A stretch of DNA of 41,005 nt from Treponema sp. (GTDB taxonomy: Bacteria; Spirochaetota; Spirochaetia; Treponematales; Breznakiellaceae). Positions 1 through 7,435 of this stretch are shown piece after piece; position 1 is the stretch's first letter, and the number at the start of each line of letters is the position of its first letter. Below the pieces are notes generated by a model. The model was not told the DNA's origin, did not search any database, and saw only the letters and a list, made by a program, of their open reading frames with translations. The translations under genes were made by a program, and so were the position numbers. The stretch covers positions 1-41,005 of the forward strand of contig JAIRUN010000188.1 in assembly GCA_031254365.1 (NCBI GenBank), read 5' to 3'.

Positions 1-141
1 ATATTAGCTATTGAGTTGATTATTGAAATAGTATAAGGCTCGCTATGTGCCGCTGGCCGCCCCTACCGGGCTTTCCCGAAAGAATTTGCGGGTATCCTCT
101 AGTATTTTATGAGGCATACATCTTTGTTTTTGCTTAAGTAT
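1..141. other. Gene-free left edge
   Basis: I see no gene in this stretch downstream of the minus-strand NFACT gene. A weak 4-bp stem (CCCG at 75-78, CGGG at 89-92) could form, but it has no T-tract and I do not call it a terminator. The G+C-rich core at about 35-95 could be the edge of something outside the window. Confidence 0.4.
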
Positions 142-1572
142 TTATTTCTCAATGCGGCAGGATTCCAGTTCCCGCAGTCTGGTTTGATCAAGTTTTATAT
201 GCAGGTTTTTTTCCTGGGTGGGGATGACCAGCCCTTTGGGGCCATTTTTTGCCCTGCGCAGATATTTGACCGGAGTGTAAAATAAATCCGCTTGGCCGCT
301 GTTCCGGCCCTTTGAATAAAAAACCGCCAGATTTCCCGCGTCAAGCAGAATCTCCAAAGGAACAGTTTTGCCGGAACGCTGCTTGATAAACACATAGGAA
401 CCGGGAAAGTCCCGGACATGAAGCCAGAGATCATTGCCCTTAACGTGATGGCGGAGCAGGGCGTCATTCTCTGAAGCGTCCCTGCCTACAATGATAAGCC
501 AGTCCCCGCACCTGAATGACAGGCCGGGCCGTTTTTTATCTTTTTCGATGGCCGGGCCGGATTGCGCGCCGCCTGTTTTGAGGAGTTTCGCCAACACAAG
601 GGGGTTGGTTTCCGCAAGCAGCCGGGCCAGCTTGTTTTCCACTTCATGGAGTTCAGTTTCTCCGGCCTGTATTTCCGCCTGAATATTGGCAAGGCCGTTT
701 TTCGCCTTGTGGTATTGTTCGTAGTATTGCTCCGCCTGTGCCGCCGGATTTTTATGCGGATCGAGCTTGATACGGATTGATCCTTCGCCGTAAAAATTTT
801 CCGCCTCAAGCCATGCGCTGCCCGGCTGTATCGCGGCGGCATTTGCCAGAATAATGTCGCCATACTCTTTGAGTTTTTCCGCATTGGAGAATTCAGTTTC
901 CCTTGCACGCAGCCGTTCCAGCGCCGCGGTGATCCGCCCCATGCTGCCTTCGCAGTTCCGTCGGGCCTGCTCACGCAGGTTTTCAAGAGAAAGCGCGCTG
1001 CCCTGTTCCGCATAAAAAGCATCGATCTGTTCGTTAAAAGTACCGCCGTTACTGCCGGGCAGTTCCCGAATTTCATAATTGCGTTCAGGTTTTACAGATG
1101 TACCGGCGGCAGTTTTTTCAGGCTCATAATGGCCGCCTGAGACTTCTCCCTTTTTTGGAAGGCGGCGCATCGCGTCCAGTATGGTTCCGTTTTCTTCGGT
1201 AACAATACAATTCGCCGCGTTTGACCAGAGCCTGATGTATACCTTGAACCGGCTTTCACCCCGCCGCACTACAAGGCGTACAATGCGATTATCTCCCAAC
1301 TGCGCCGCTTCTTCTATCCGTCCGTTTACGATCCGTGAATTCAGAAACTGGGCGAAACGCAGGGGCTTGTCGCTTTTGGGAATGGGTTTGAAACTCTGGT
1401 GAATCCGGCAAGCGCCGGGGCTGAGGGCGATGAGTATATTTTTTGTTTCACCCTTTTTGTGTGTCCGTAAGCAAATCACATCAAACGCGCTTTGTACGGC
1501 ATCCTGAATCTGCGCGCCGCAGAGATCGAGTTCTTCCAGAATGAGGTTTATTTCTTTCCAGTTCAGGGACAT
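142..1572 (-). CDS. NFACT family protein (RqcH/Rqc2/FbpA-like)
   Basis: This 476-residue protein has the layout of the NFACT family, which binds peptidyl-tRNA-blocked 50S subunits in ribosome quality control; older annotations call it fibronectin-binding. An NFACT-N-like domain covers about residues 1-135, a charged coiled coil about 190-325, and the NFACT-R RNA-binding domain (DUF814) about 345-460, with the typical GNDLWLHVRDFPGSYVFIK stretch. RqcH proteins are usually about 570 residues. Here the linker between NFACT-N and the coiled coil is short, so the helix-hairpin-helix segment seems to be missing. The segment GDNRIV appears where I would expect the DR pair needed for tail synthesis; by my alignment the Asp position reads Asn. 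The gene starts 18 bases after the upstream secreted-protein gene, so they are probably co-transcribed. No good Shine-Dalgarno sequence is seen. Confidence 0.85.
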   Translation of the reverse strand: MSLNWKEINLILEELDLCGAQIQDAVQSAFDVICLRTHKKGETKNILIALSPGACRIHQSFKPIPKSDKPLRFAQFLNSRIVNGRIEEAAQLGDNRIVRLVVRRGESRFKVYIRLWSNAANCIVTEENGTILDAMRRLPKKGEVSGGHYEPEKTAAGTSVKPERNYEIRELPGSNGGTFNEQIDAFYAEQGSALSLENLREQARRNCEGSMGRITAALERLRARETEFSNAEKLKEYGDIILANAAAIQPGSAWLEAENFYGEGSIRIKLDPHKNPAAQAEQYYEQYHKAKNGLANIQAEIQAGETELHEVENKLARLLAETNPLVLAKLLKTGGAQSGPAIEKDKKRPGLSFRCGDWLIIVGRDASENDALLRHHVKGNDLWLHVRDFPGSYVFIKQRSGKTVPLEILLDAGNLAVFYSKGRNSGQADLFYTPVKYLRRAKNGPKGLVIPTQEKNLHIKLDQTRLRELESCRIEK

Positions 1573-1590
1573 AATTTCGTATAACGGTTT

Positions 1591-2469
1591 CTACAATTCG
1601 CCGTGCAGCATTGAATCATCAATGACGATCACCACCCGGCCTTCGCGCAGGAGCCTCCGGTTTTCTTCGGAGGAAAGTATCTGTAATGCGTCTACACGGT
1701 CGATGATGGGATCAGTGGGCTGTGTGCCAAAGATACCCCGCGCGAAAATTCGCAAGGGTCTGTCACCGGTAATAGCAATAACTTCAGCGGAAAGCCCTGA
1801 GGGGTTTTCCTGAAATATGCTTTGCACCGGGGCATACCGGACCATGAAACTTTTGCCAGGATCAAGCATATTCCGTTCATAAATCAGATTCATTTCGCTG
1901 TCCCAGACTTTGGGGAACAGACAGGGTGTTGGCAGGGCTGTACTTTTCATGCCCCATACAGGCAAAGCCTCATTTGCGATGATGATGATCCCGGTATAGA
2001 CCGGGGCTGCGATAGGGCTTAAAATTCGCGGGGGTTCCGCCGCGAGGTTGTGGCGGATCAGCCGGGCGCTGATCCATTCCAGACCAATGGTATATGACGC
2101 GCGAAGATTATGGAGATCCGGTGAAAGCGATGGCGGTACACTGCGGGCCCGCAACGCGACGCGTTCGGTTTCCTGCAGGCTCCATTCCCCCCGCCGCACC
2201 AAATCCGCGACAGTTGACGAGGAATCCACTTGCAGTTTCAGGAGGCCGGGCAGAATAAGGCCGGGATATTCAGCGGTGATCAGCGCCTCGCCCTGACTTC
2301 TTCCGCCGGGCAGTCTAATATGTGCGGAGGCCATGTCCAGGGAGACCGCAGCATTGATCTCCATTGTATCCCACTCAAGCGCCCCAATAATACCAACCCT
2401 GGCCTGTCCAAAAACGGCTGTAGCGGCAAGCATCAATAAGGCCCCCAGCCCCGCTGTTATATTACGCAT
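1591..2469 (-). CDS. Conserved secreted protein, function unknown
   Basis: The 292-residue product begins with a clear Sec signal peptide (MRNITAGLGALLMLAATAVFGQA) followed by a mature domain rich in beta strands. I do not recognise a named family. The C-terminal part has the alternating pattern DRVDALQILSSEENRRLLREG followed by the hydrophobic strand VVIVID, which suggests a folded periplasmic domain. A usable ribosome site (AAGGAAT) lies 5 bases before the ATG. It is the first gene of a probable two-gene unit with the NFACT gene 18 bases downstream. The palindrome at 2512-2627 separates it from the lytic transglycosylase gene. Confidence 0.7.
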   Translation of the reverse strand: MRNITAGLGALLMLAATAVFGQARVGIIGALEWDTMEINAAVSLDMASAHIRLPGGRSQGEALITAEYPGLILPGLLKLQVDSSSTVADLVRRGEWSLQETERVALRARSVPPSLSPDLHNLRASYTIGLEWISARLIRHNLAAEPPRILSPIAAPVYTGIIIIANEALPVWGMKSTALPTPCLFPKVWDSEMNLIYERNMLDPGKSFMVRYAPVQSIFQENPSGLSAEVIAITGDRPLRIFARGIFGTQPTDPIIDRVDALQILSSEENRRLLREGRVVIVIDDSMLHGEL

Positions 2470-2511
2470 TTTTATTCCTTTTATTTTCAGTGATACACAA
2501 CTGAAGAAATT

Positions 2512-2627
2512 CAGAAATGTATGCCCAAATAAATTTTTACGGGGTGGCGGAGGTAAAAATGCCTTGCTTGCAAGGTGTTTTTGGCCTCCGTCAGGCCCCC
2601 AGGTAAATCATTGGGTATACATTTCTG
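2512..2627. repeat. Nested palindromic intergenic element
   Basis: The outer arms at 2512-2528 and 2611-2627 are 17 bp each with a single mismatch (right arm TTGGGTATACATTTCTG). Inside lie a CGGAGG/CCTCCG pair (2548-2553 and 2585-2590) and a 12-bp hairpin (2555-2566 with 2571-2582). The whole stretch can therefore fold as one long stem. This is more structure than a terminator needs and resembles a small non-autonomous palindromic element. No other copy was seen in the window. Confidence 0.7.
2555..2582 (-). terminator. Probable bidirectional intrinsic terminator
   Basis: The core hairpin of the palindrome pairs AAAAATGCCTTG with CAAGGTGTTTTT around a CTTG loop. Read on the minus strand it lies 65 bases past the stop of the lytic transglycosylase gene and ends in a T-run, as an intrinsic terminator should. 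The A-tract and T-tract on the two sides would let it work in both directions. Confidence 0.55.
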
Positions 2628-2646
2628 CCCTTGCCTTAGTTGTGCA

Positions 2647-3984
2647 TCATTCTATTATCGGTACTTTTAGGACTTTTCCTTCGGGGAGAATTTGGTTAAG
2701 TTCCATGCCGTTTTCTTTGGCCAGACTTTGGGGATCAATGCCATAAAAGATCGCAAGGGACCAGAGGGTATCCCCCCTTTTGACAATATGGGTTCCTTCA
2801 AGGGAAAGAATATCTATATTTTTTCCCCCCTGATACGGCGCTATTGCTCCATCGGCTGGTATGATGATGGTTTCCCCTATTCTAAGGATACGGCTGAGGA
2901 TACCGGGATTATGCTGCTCAATCAGACTCAGGCTTACCCCATAATGACGGGACAGGGCCGAAAGGGTGTCTCCGTATTTTACTACATAACGGGAAAAACG
3001 CAGGAGATCGTTCCGTTTCAGGACTTCGCTGACCAGCGCCGCCTGTTCCGCCGGAACCTTGAGCCGGTAGCTGTTATCTGCCGGAGTGATACCCAAAAGC
3101 AGTTCCGTGTTCAGGCGGCCCAGCAAATCCCGGTCTATGCCGGTTTCTGCGGCAATAGCGTCCAGCGATGCCTGTTTTCCAACGGGAATGGCTGTCCATT
3201 CAAAGACATCAGGCCAAAAATCAACGCCAAAACGCCGGGGCTGGGACAGAATATAAGCGACGGCCAGCAGTTTTGGCACATAGTGAATGGTTTCATCCCG
3301 CAGTTCCTTTTGTTCGCAGAGCCGCCAGTAGTCGCGGCTTCCTGTCCGCTGCACTGTCCGGTTGATCGCGCCCAGCCCGGCATTGTAGGCAGCCAGCGCC
3401 AGCGGCCAGTTTCCCAAAAAGCGGTAGTTTTCCTCAAGTTTTCGCAATGCGCTAATGGTGGATTTCTGGAAATCACGGCGCTCATCCATCATGTCATTTA
3501 CTTTTATATCAAAGGGGGCGATGCTGTTCATCATAAATTGCCACAGCCCCACTGCGCCGGATCTGCTCCGCGCCGAGCTTTGGTAGCCGGATTCAATGAC
3601 CGGCAGGTACAAAAGTTCAGGCGGCAGGTTTCGTCGGGCGATTTCCTCCCTGATAAAAGGCAGGTAGAGGCTTCCCTTTTGGAGAACCGAGTTGAGCCAT
3701 GCGATTCCGCCGCGGCTGGAGTATTCGGCAATGTAGCGTTTGGTGAGCGGCTGTTCAAGGGCTTCGCTGGTCAGAAGCGGGTAAAGAGTGGCGGGTAAAG
3801 GATAGTGGGTAACAGACAGCGGGGCTTGTTCAGGCCGGATATTGCGCAGGGGACGGTTTATCACCGGGGAGGGCAGTGGCGAAACACCGCTTTCGTCATC
3901 CCCAGCCAAAAGACCGGCGACCATACACAGAAAGATAATCGCTGCCAGCAGTGTCCGCCCAAAGTGCGGGCTGTTCATAAGCAT
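2647..3984 (-). CDS. LysM-containing membrane-bound lytic murein transglycosylase (MltD-like)
   Basis: The enzyme would cleave the MurNAc-GlcNAc bond of peptidoglycan in the periplasm. From the chosen ATG it has 445 residues: a signal peptide (about 1-28), an SLT domain with catalytic Glu131 in the ESGYQSSARS motif followed by GLWQFM and the AAYNAG motif, then C-terminal LysM repeats (YVVKYGDTLSALSRHYGVS and HIVKRGDTLWSLAIFYGID). This is the MltD arrangement. The open frame extends upstream to 4158, but a strong minus-strand promoter with -10 at 3994-3999 makes starts before about 3987 impossible for that transcript. The ATG at 3984 or the next one at 3978 also places the signal peptide correctly. 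The mRNA would have a leader of about 3 or 9 bases and no ribosome site. Confidence 0.9.
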   Translation of the reverse strand: MLMNSPHFGRTLLAAIIFLCMVAGLLAGDDESGVSPLPSPVINRPLRNIRPEQAPLSVTHYPLPATLYPLLTSEALEQPLTKRYIAEYSSRGGIAWLNSVLQKGSLYLPFIREEIARRNLPPELLYLPVIESGYQSSARSRSGAVGLWQFMMNSIAPFDIKVNDMMDERRDFQKSTISALRKLEENYRFLGNWPLALAAYNAGLGAINRTVQRTGSRDYWRLCEQKELRDETIHYVPKLLAVAYILSQPRRFGVDFWPDVFEWTAIPVGKQASLDAIAAETGIDRDLLGRLNTELLLGITPADNSYRLKVPAEQAALVSEVLKRNDLLRFSRYVVKYGDTLSALSRHYGVSLSLIEQHNPGILSRILRIGETIIIPADGAIAPYQGGKNIDILSLEGTHIVKRGDTLWSLAIFYGIDPQSLAKENGMELNQILPEGKVLKVPIIE

Positions 3985-3993
3985 TAGCAGATT

Positions 3994-4022
3994 ATTATAG
4001 AACATTGCGGCAATGTCGTCAA
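3994..4022 (-). promoter_or_regulatory. Sigma-70-type promoter of the MltD-like gene with internal palindrome
   Basis: Read on the minus strand, -35 TTGACG (4017-4022) and -10 TATAAT (3994-3999) are 17 bases apart. The spacer holds a perfect 15-base palindrome, ACATTGCCGCAATGT (4002-4016), placed where a repressor would block polymerase. The predicted start, at about 3987, is only 3 bases before the first usable ATG. The -35 box is separated by one base from the -35 box of the divergent alaS promoter. Confidence 0.75.
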
Positions 4023-4023
4023 A

Positions 4024-4052
4024 TTGACCGCTTGTATTTGTTTTGCTATACT
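4024..4052 (+). promoter_or_regulatory. alaS promoter, predicted leaderless
   Basis: -35 TTGACC (4024-4029), a 17-base spacer and -10 TATACT (4047-4052) are followed by 6 bases and the ATG at 4059. Transcription starting 7 bases after the -10 box would begin on the A of the start codon. The GGAG at 4053-4056 would not be in the mRNA, and is in any case too close to the ATG to act as a ribosome site. Confidence 0.75.
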
Positions 4053-4058
4053 GGAGCA

Positions 4059-5879
4059 ATGACAGCCGATGAACTTCGTACAAAGTATGTAGAATTTTTT
4101 GTGTCCAAAGGACACGTTCAGATTCAGGGAAAGTCCCTGCTGCCTGACAATGATCCAACGGTGTTGTTTACCACCGCCGGAATGCACCCGCTGGTTCCCT
4201 ATCTTTTGGGTGAGGAGCACCCCGCCGGAAAGCGGCTGGTTGATTATCAGAAGTGCATCCGTACCGGGGACATTGACAGTGTGGGCGATACCAGTCATTT
4301 GACCTTTTTTGAAATGCTGGGCAACTGGTCTCTGGGGGACTACTTTAAGGAAGGGGCCATTGAGATGAGTTTTGAATTTCTCACTTCCCCCAAATGGTTG
4401 AACATTCCCCCTGAAAAACTGGGGGTTACGGTTTTTGAAGGTGATGATGCGGTTCCCCGCGATGAGGAATCCGCCACAGTATGGAAAAAAATGGGTATCC
4501 CCGTAAACCGGCTCGCGTACCTTCCCCGCGCTGACAACTGGTGGGGGCCAGCGGGAAGCACCGGCCCCTGCGGGCCTGATTCGGAAATGTTCTACTATGT
4601 GGGGGAGGCTCCCTGCGGGCCTGAGTGCAAGCCTGGCTGTTCCTGCGGCAAGTGGCTGGAAATCTGGAACGATGTGTTCATGCAGTACAATAAAAACGCC
4701 GCAGGCGAGTATGTGCCGCTGACCCGCACCTGCGTTGACACGGGCATGGGCATTGAGCGGACAGTTACGATCCTCAACGGCAAGCAGTCCGTGTATGATA
4801 CGGAAATTTTTGCCCCCATACGCGGCGCGGTGGAAAAAGCGGCGAACTATGTCTATGGTTCTGACAGCGAGAAAGACAAATCCGTGCGGATCATCTGCGA
4901 TCATCTGCGGGCTTCGACTTTTATAATCGGCGACCCAAAAGCGGTCAGCCCCTCAAATGTGGGGGCAGGCTATGTGCTGCGCCGCCTTATCCGCCGGGCC
5001 GTGCGCCACGGCAGAAAGCTGGGTATTATCGGCCAAAGCCAGCAGGGAGAAGCCCCGTTCCTTCCACCCATCGCGGAAGTTCTTATTGAACAGATGAAGG
5101 GGCCCTATCCCGAACTGCTGGAAAACAGGGCCCGCATTATCGAAGAACTCAACCGGGAAGAACAAAAGTTCCTTGAAACCCTGCAAAAGGGCGAGCATGA
5201 ATTCGAGAAGCTCCTTCCCAATTTATTGAAAGACCCCCGCAAAATCATGCCGGGCCGCCTTGCCTTTAAGCTGTACGACACTTACGGTTTCCCCATTGAA
5301 TTGACCGAAGAACTGGCCGCTGAAAACGGAATGAAGGTGAACCGCCAGGAATTTGACGAGGCCTTCAAAAAACATCAGGAGCTTTCCCGCGCCGGAAGCG
5401 AGCAGGTGTTCAAGGGCGGCTTGCAGGATCACGGTGAAACGACCACAAAATACCACACGGCCACCCACCTTTTACATCAGGCCCTGCGCACGGTTCTTGG
5501 CGAACACATTGCCCAAAAGGGAAGCAACATCACCGCCGAGCGTATGCGCTTTGACTTTGCCCATCCCTCGGCCATGAGCCAGGAAGAAATCAAAAAAGTC
5601 GAGGATATTGTCAACGAACAGATTCAAAAAGACCTGCCCGTATCAATGGAAGTGATGGAACTTGACGCGGCAAAGGCCTCCGGCGCAATCGCCCTGTTCG
5701 GCGAAAAGTACGAATCCCAGGTGAGAGTTTATACTATCGGCTTACCGGATGTTTTTTTCTCAAAAGAAGTCTGCGGCGGCCCCCATGTGGAACGTACCGG
5801 AATTTTGGGGAAATTCAAGATACAAAAGGAGCAGTCCTCCTCGGCCGGAGTCAGGCGGATCAGGGCGGTTTTAGGGTAA
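4059..5879 (+). CDS. alaS: Alanyl-tRNA synthetase, short spirochaete form lacking C-Ala
   Basis: AlaRS charges tRNA-Ala in the cytoplasm. The 606 residues start with MTADELRTKYVEFFVSKGH, the usual N-terminus; the frame's earlier start at 4005 would add unrelated residues and precede the promoter. The catalytic and tRNA-recognition domains (about 1-440) are followed by the editing domain with zinc ligands H466 and H470 (HTATH) and C572/H576 (CGGPH). The protein ends just after SAGVRRIRAVLG, so the C-terminal oligomerisation domain of the about 876-residue E. coli enzyme is absent. Short AlaRS of about 590-600 residues is known from Borrelia and treponemes, so this is lineage-typical and not a truncation. 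A parvulin gene follows after 70 bases and has its own -10-like box. Confidence 0.97.
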   Translation: MTADELRTKYVEFFVSKGHVQIQGKSLLPDNDPTVLFTTAGMHPLVPYLLGEEHPAGKRLVDYQKCIRTGDIDSVGDTSHLTFFEMLGNWSLGDYFKEGAIEMSFEFLTSPKWLNIPPEKLGVTVFEGDDAVPRDEESATVWKKMGIPVNRLAYLPRADNWWGPAGSTGPCGPDSEMFYYVGEAPCGPECKPGCSCGKWLEIWNDVFMQYNKNAAGEYVPLTRTCVDTGMGIERTVTILNGKQSVYDTEIFAPIRGAVEKAANYVYGSDSEKDKSVRIICDHLRASTFIIGDPKAVSPSNVGAGYVLRRLIRRAVRHGRKLGIIGQSQQGEAPFLPPIAEVLIEQMKGPYPELLENRARIIEELNREEQKFLETLQKGEHEFEKLLPNLLKDPRKIMPGRLAFKLYDTYGFPIELTEELAAENGMKVNRQEFDEAFKKHQELSRAGSEQVFKGGLQDHGETTTKYHTATHLLHQALRTVLGEHIAQKGSNITAERMRFDFAHPSAMSQEEIKKVEDIVNEQIQKDLPVSMEVMELDAAKASGAIALFGEKYESQVRVYTIGLPDVFFSKEVCGGPHVERTGILGKFKIQKEQSSSAGVRRIRAVLG

Positions 5880-5920
5880 AAGATGGCGGTAAAATAGTAG
5901 AAATTTGTTGCCTTCTTGTG

Positions 5921-5943
5921 TATAATTTGTTTTAGGAATAAGG
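5921..5943 (+). promoter_or_regulatory. Possible -10 box and ribosome site of the parvulin gene
   Basis: A perfect TATAAT at 5921-5926 lies in the alaS-parvulin gap, but I see no convincing -35 box at the right distance. AAGG ending at 5943 is six bases before the ATG at 5950 and touches the alternative ATG at 5944, which favours the 5950 start. Confidence 0.4.
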
Positions 5944-5949
5944 ATGATC

Positions 5950-6993
5950 ATGAAACATATAGGATTTTTGGCGCTTTTTTGTATTTTTGGCGCAATATGT
6001 GGTTTTGCCCAATCGGACTTGCAGCCCGCAGCCATTGTCAACTTGATTAGAAGCGAGCCGATAACGGTCAAGCAGTTCCGTACTGAAGTAGAAAAAATGG
6101 AAAGGGCAGCCGGGCGGTCTCTGACTGAGCGGGAACAGCGGGATATTCTGGATCTGATGATCAATGAGCGGCTGGTAATTCAGGCGGCGGAGCGGGACAG
6201 GGTTACTGTTTCTGAAAGTGAAGTAAATCAGCAGATCAATCAACTAAGAGCCCAAATGGTTCAGACCATTGGCCGGCAGCCTACTGATGCGGAATTTAAT
6301 CAGGCGGTTAAAAATGAGACCGGTCTTGAGATGCCTGCGTTCCGGGAACAAATGCGCCGCCAGCTTCTGGTTCAAAAATACCTTACTTCCAAAAAGCAGA
6401 GCCTTTTTGAAAGCATAAGGGTTCCTACCGAGCAGGACATACTCAACACATACAATCTGGCAAGAGCCAATTTTGTCCGCCCGGATACGGTACGCTTTTC
6501 CATGATCCAGGTTGCCTATGGTGAAAATGCCGCTTCCAAGCTCAGGGCCAAAGAATTGGTTGACAGGCTGGACAGGGAGATTGGTTCCAATCCATCTAAA
6601 TTTGACGAAGCGGTTCTCCGGGGGCAGTCGCCCAATTCGGGCTATCAGGCCGGGGACGGCGGTTTTCTGCCCAGGAACATGGAAGCCGCGCAGGTTGTGG
6701 GTCCGGAATTTATCAATACCGCTTTTTCGCTCAGACAGGGAGAGGTATCCAAAACCCTGGAAGGCGCGCGGGGCTATCAGATCATCAAAGTTACCGAGAC
6801 CTATGCCATGAAAAATCTTGAATTGGATGATATTTTTCAGTTGGGAACCCGGATGACTGTCCGGGATTATATTGGCAATGTTCTGCTCCAGGAACGCCAA
6901 CAGGCAATCCTGACCCAGGCCACACAGGAGCTGGTTTCTGAACTGCGGGCCGGCAGAACCTTTCAGATTTTTGAAAGAAATCTGAACTGGTAA
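5950..6993 (+). CDS. Periplasmic peptidyl-prolyl isomerase, SurA/parvulin type
   Basis: The 347-residue product starts with a signal peptide (MKHIGFLALFCIFGAICGFAQ), then a SurA N-terminal-like chaperone region (about 25-150, with the LTEREQRDILDLMINERLVIQAAE helix pattern), then one parvulin domain (about 155-265) containing GDGGFLPRNM and AFSLRQGEVS, motifs typical of rotamase domains. It would assist folding of outer-membrane and periplasmic proteins. By position between alaS and nusB it corresponds to what I remember as Tpn39b/TP1016 of T. pallidum; a synteny check would confirm this. The start at 5950 is chosen on ribosome-site spacing; 5944 is the alternative. Confidence 0.88.
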   Translation: MKHIGFLALFCIFGAICGFAQSDLQPAAIVNLIRSEPITVKQFRTEVEKMERAAGRSLTEREQRDILDLMINERLVIQAAERDRVTVSESEVNQQINQLRAQMVQTIGRQPTDAEFNQAVKNETGLEMPAFREQMRRQLLVQKYLTSKKQSLFESIRVPTEQDILNTYNLARANFVRPDTVRFSMIQVAYGENAASKLRAKELVDRLDREIGSNPSKFDEAVLRGQSPNSGYQAGDGGFLPRNMEAAQVVGPEFINTAFSLRQGEVSKTLEGARGYQIIKVTETYAMKNLELDDIFQLGTRMTVRDYIGNVLLQERQQAILTQATQELVSELRAGRTFQIFERNLNW

Positions 6994-7006
6994 AGCGCGG
7001 GGAGAA

Positions 7007-7435
7007 ATGGCGTCCCGCAGAAAAGGCCGGATACTGGCGTTTCAGGCCCTGTACTGCTGGGAGACTACCCATGTTCCGGCGGATGAACTTGCGGCCTTTT
7101 TATGGCTGGAAAGCGGCAAGAAGGCAGCCCTTAATGAGAGCGTTGCTTCTTTTTCCCGTCTCCTGATTGCCGGTACTATCGAGAATATCAGGGCTATTGA
7201 CGATATGATTAAAAAACATTTGCAGCACTGGGACATTTCCCGCGTGGGCCGCGTTGATCTTGCGATACTGCGAATCAGCGTCTATACGCTGATGTTCCAG
7301 CCGGAAATTGCCCCTTCCATTGTTATTGATGAAGCCATTGGTATTGCGAAAGAATTCGGAACCGATGAGTCTTTTCGTTTTATTAACGGCGTGCTTGACA
7401 GTATACGCCGGACTCTGCAAGAGCCGCCGCAATGA
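7007..7435 (+). CDS. nusB: Transcription antitermination factor NusB
   Basis: NusB forms a boxA-binding complex with NusE (S10) for rRNA antitermination. The 142-residue length and the all-helical sequence fit, with the N-terminal ARG-rich RRKGRILAFQALYCWE segment, the DISRVGRVDLAILRISVYTL core and the C-terminal RFINGVLDSIRR helix typical of the family. A clear ribosome site (GGGGAGA) precedes the ATG. It follows the parvulin gene by 13 bases and overlaps the next gene by 4 bases (ATGA), so the three are probably one operon. Confidence 0.96.
   Translation: MASRRKGRILAFQALYCWETTHVPADELAAFLWLESGKKAALNESVASFSRLLIAGTIENIRAIDDMIKKHLQHWDISRVGRVDLAILRISVYTLMFQPEIAPSIVIDEAIGIAKEFGTDESFRFINGVLDSIRRTLQEPPQ

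Noticed and set aside
75-92. Terminator downstream of the NFACT gene
   Set aside because: The stem is only 4 bp and no T-run follows.
2692-3798. Plus-strand open frame of 368 codons
   Set aside because: It lies antisense to the MltD-like gene, has no family features, and the minus-strand protein shows full SLT and LysM motifs.
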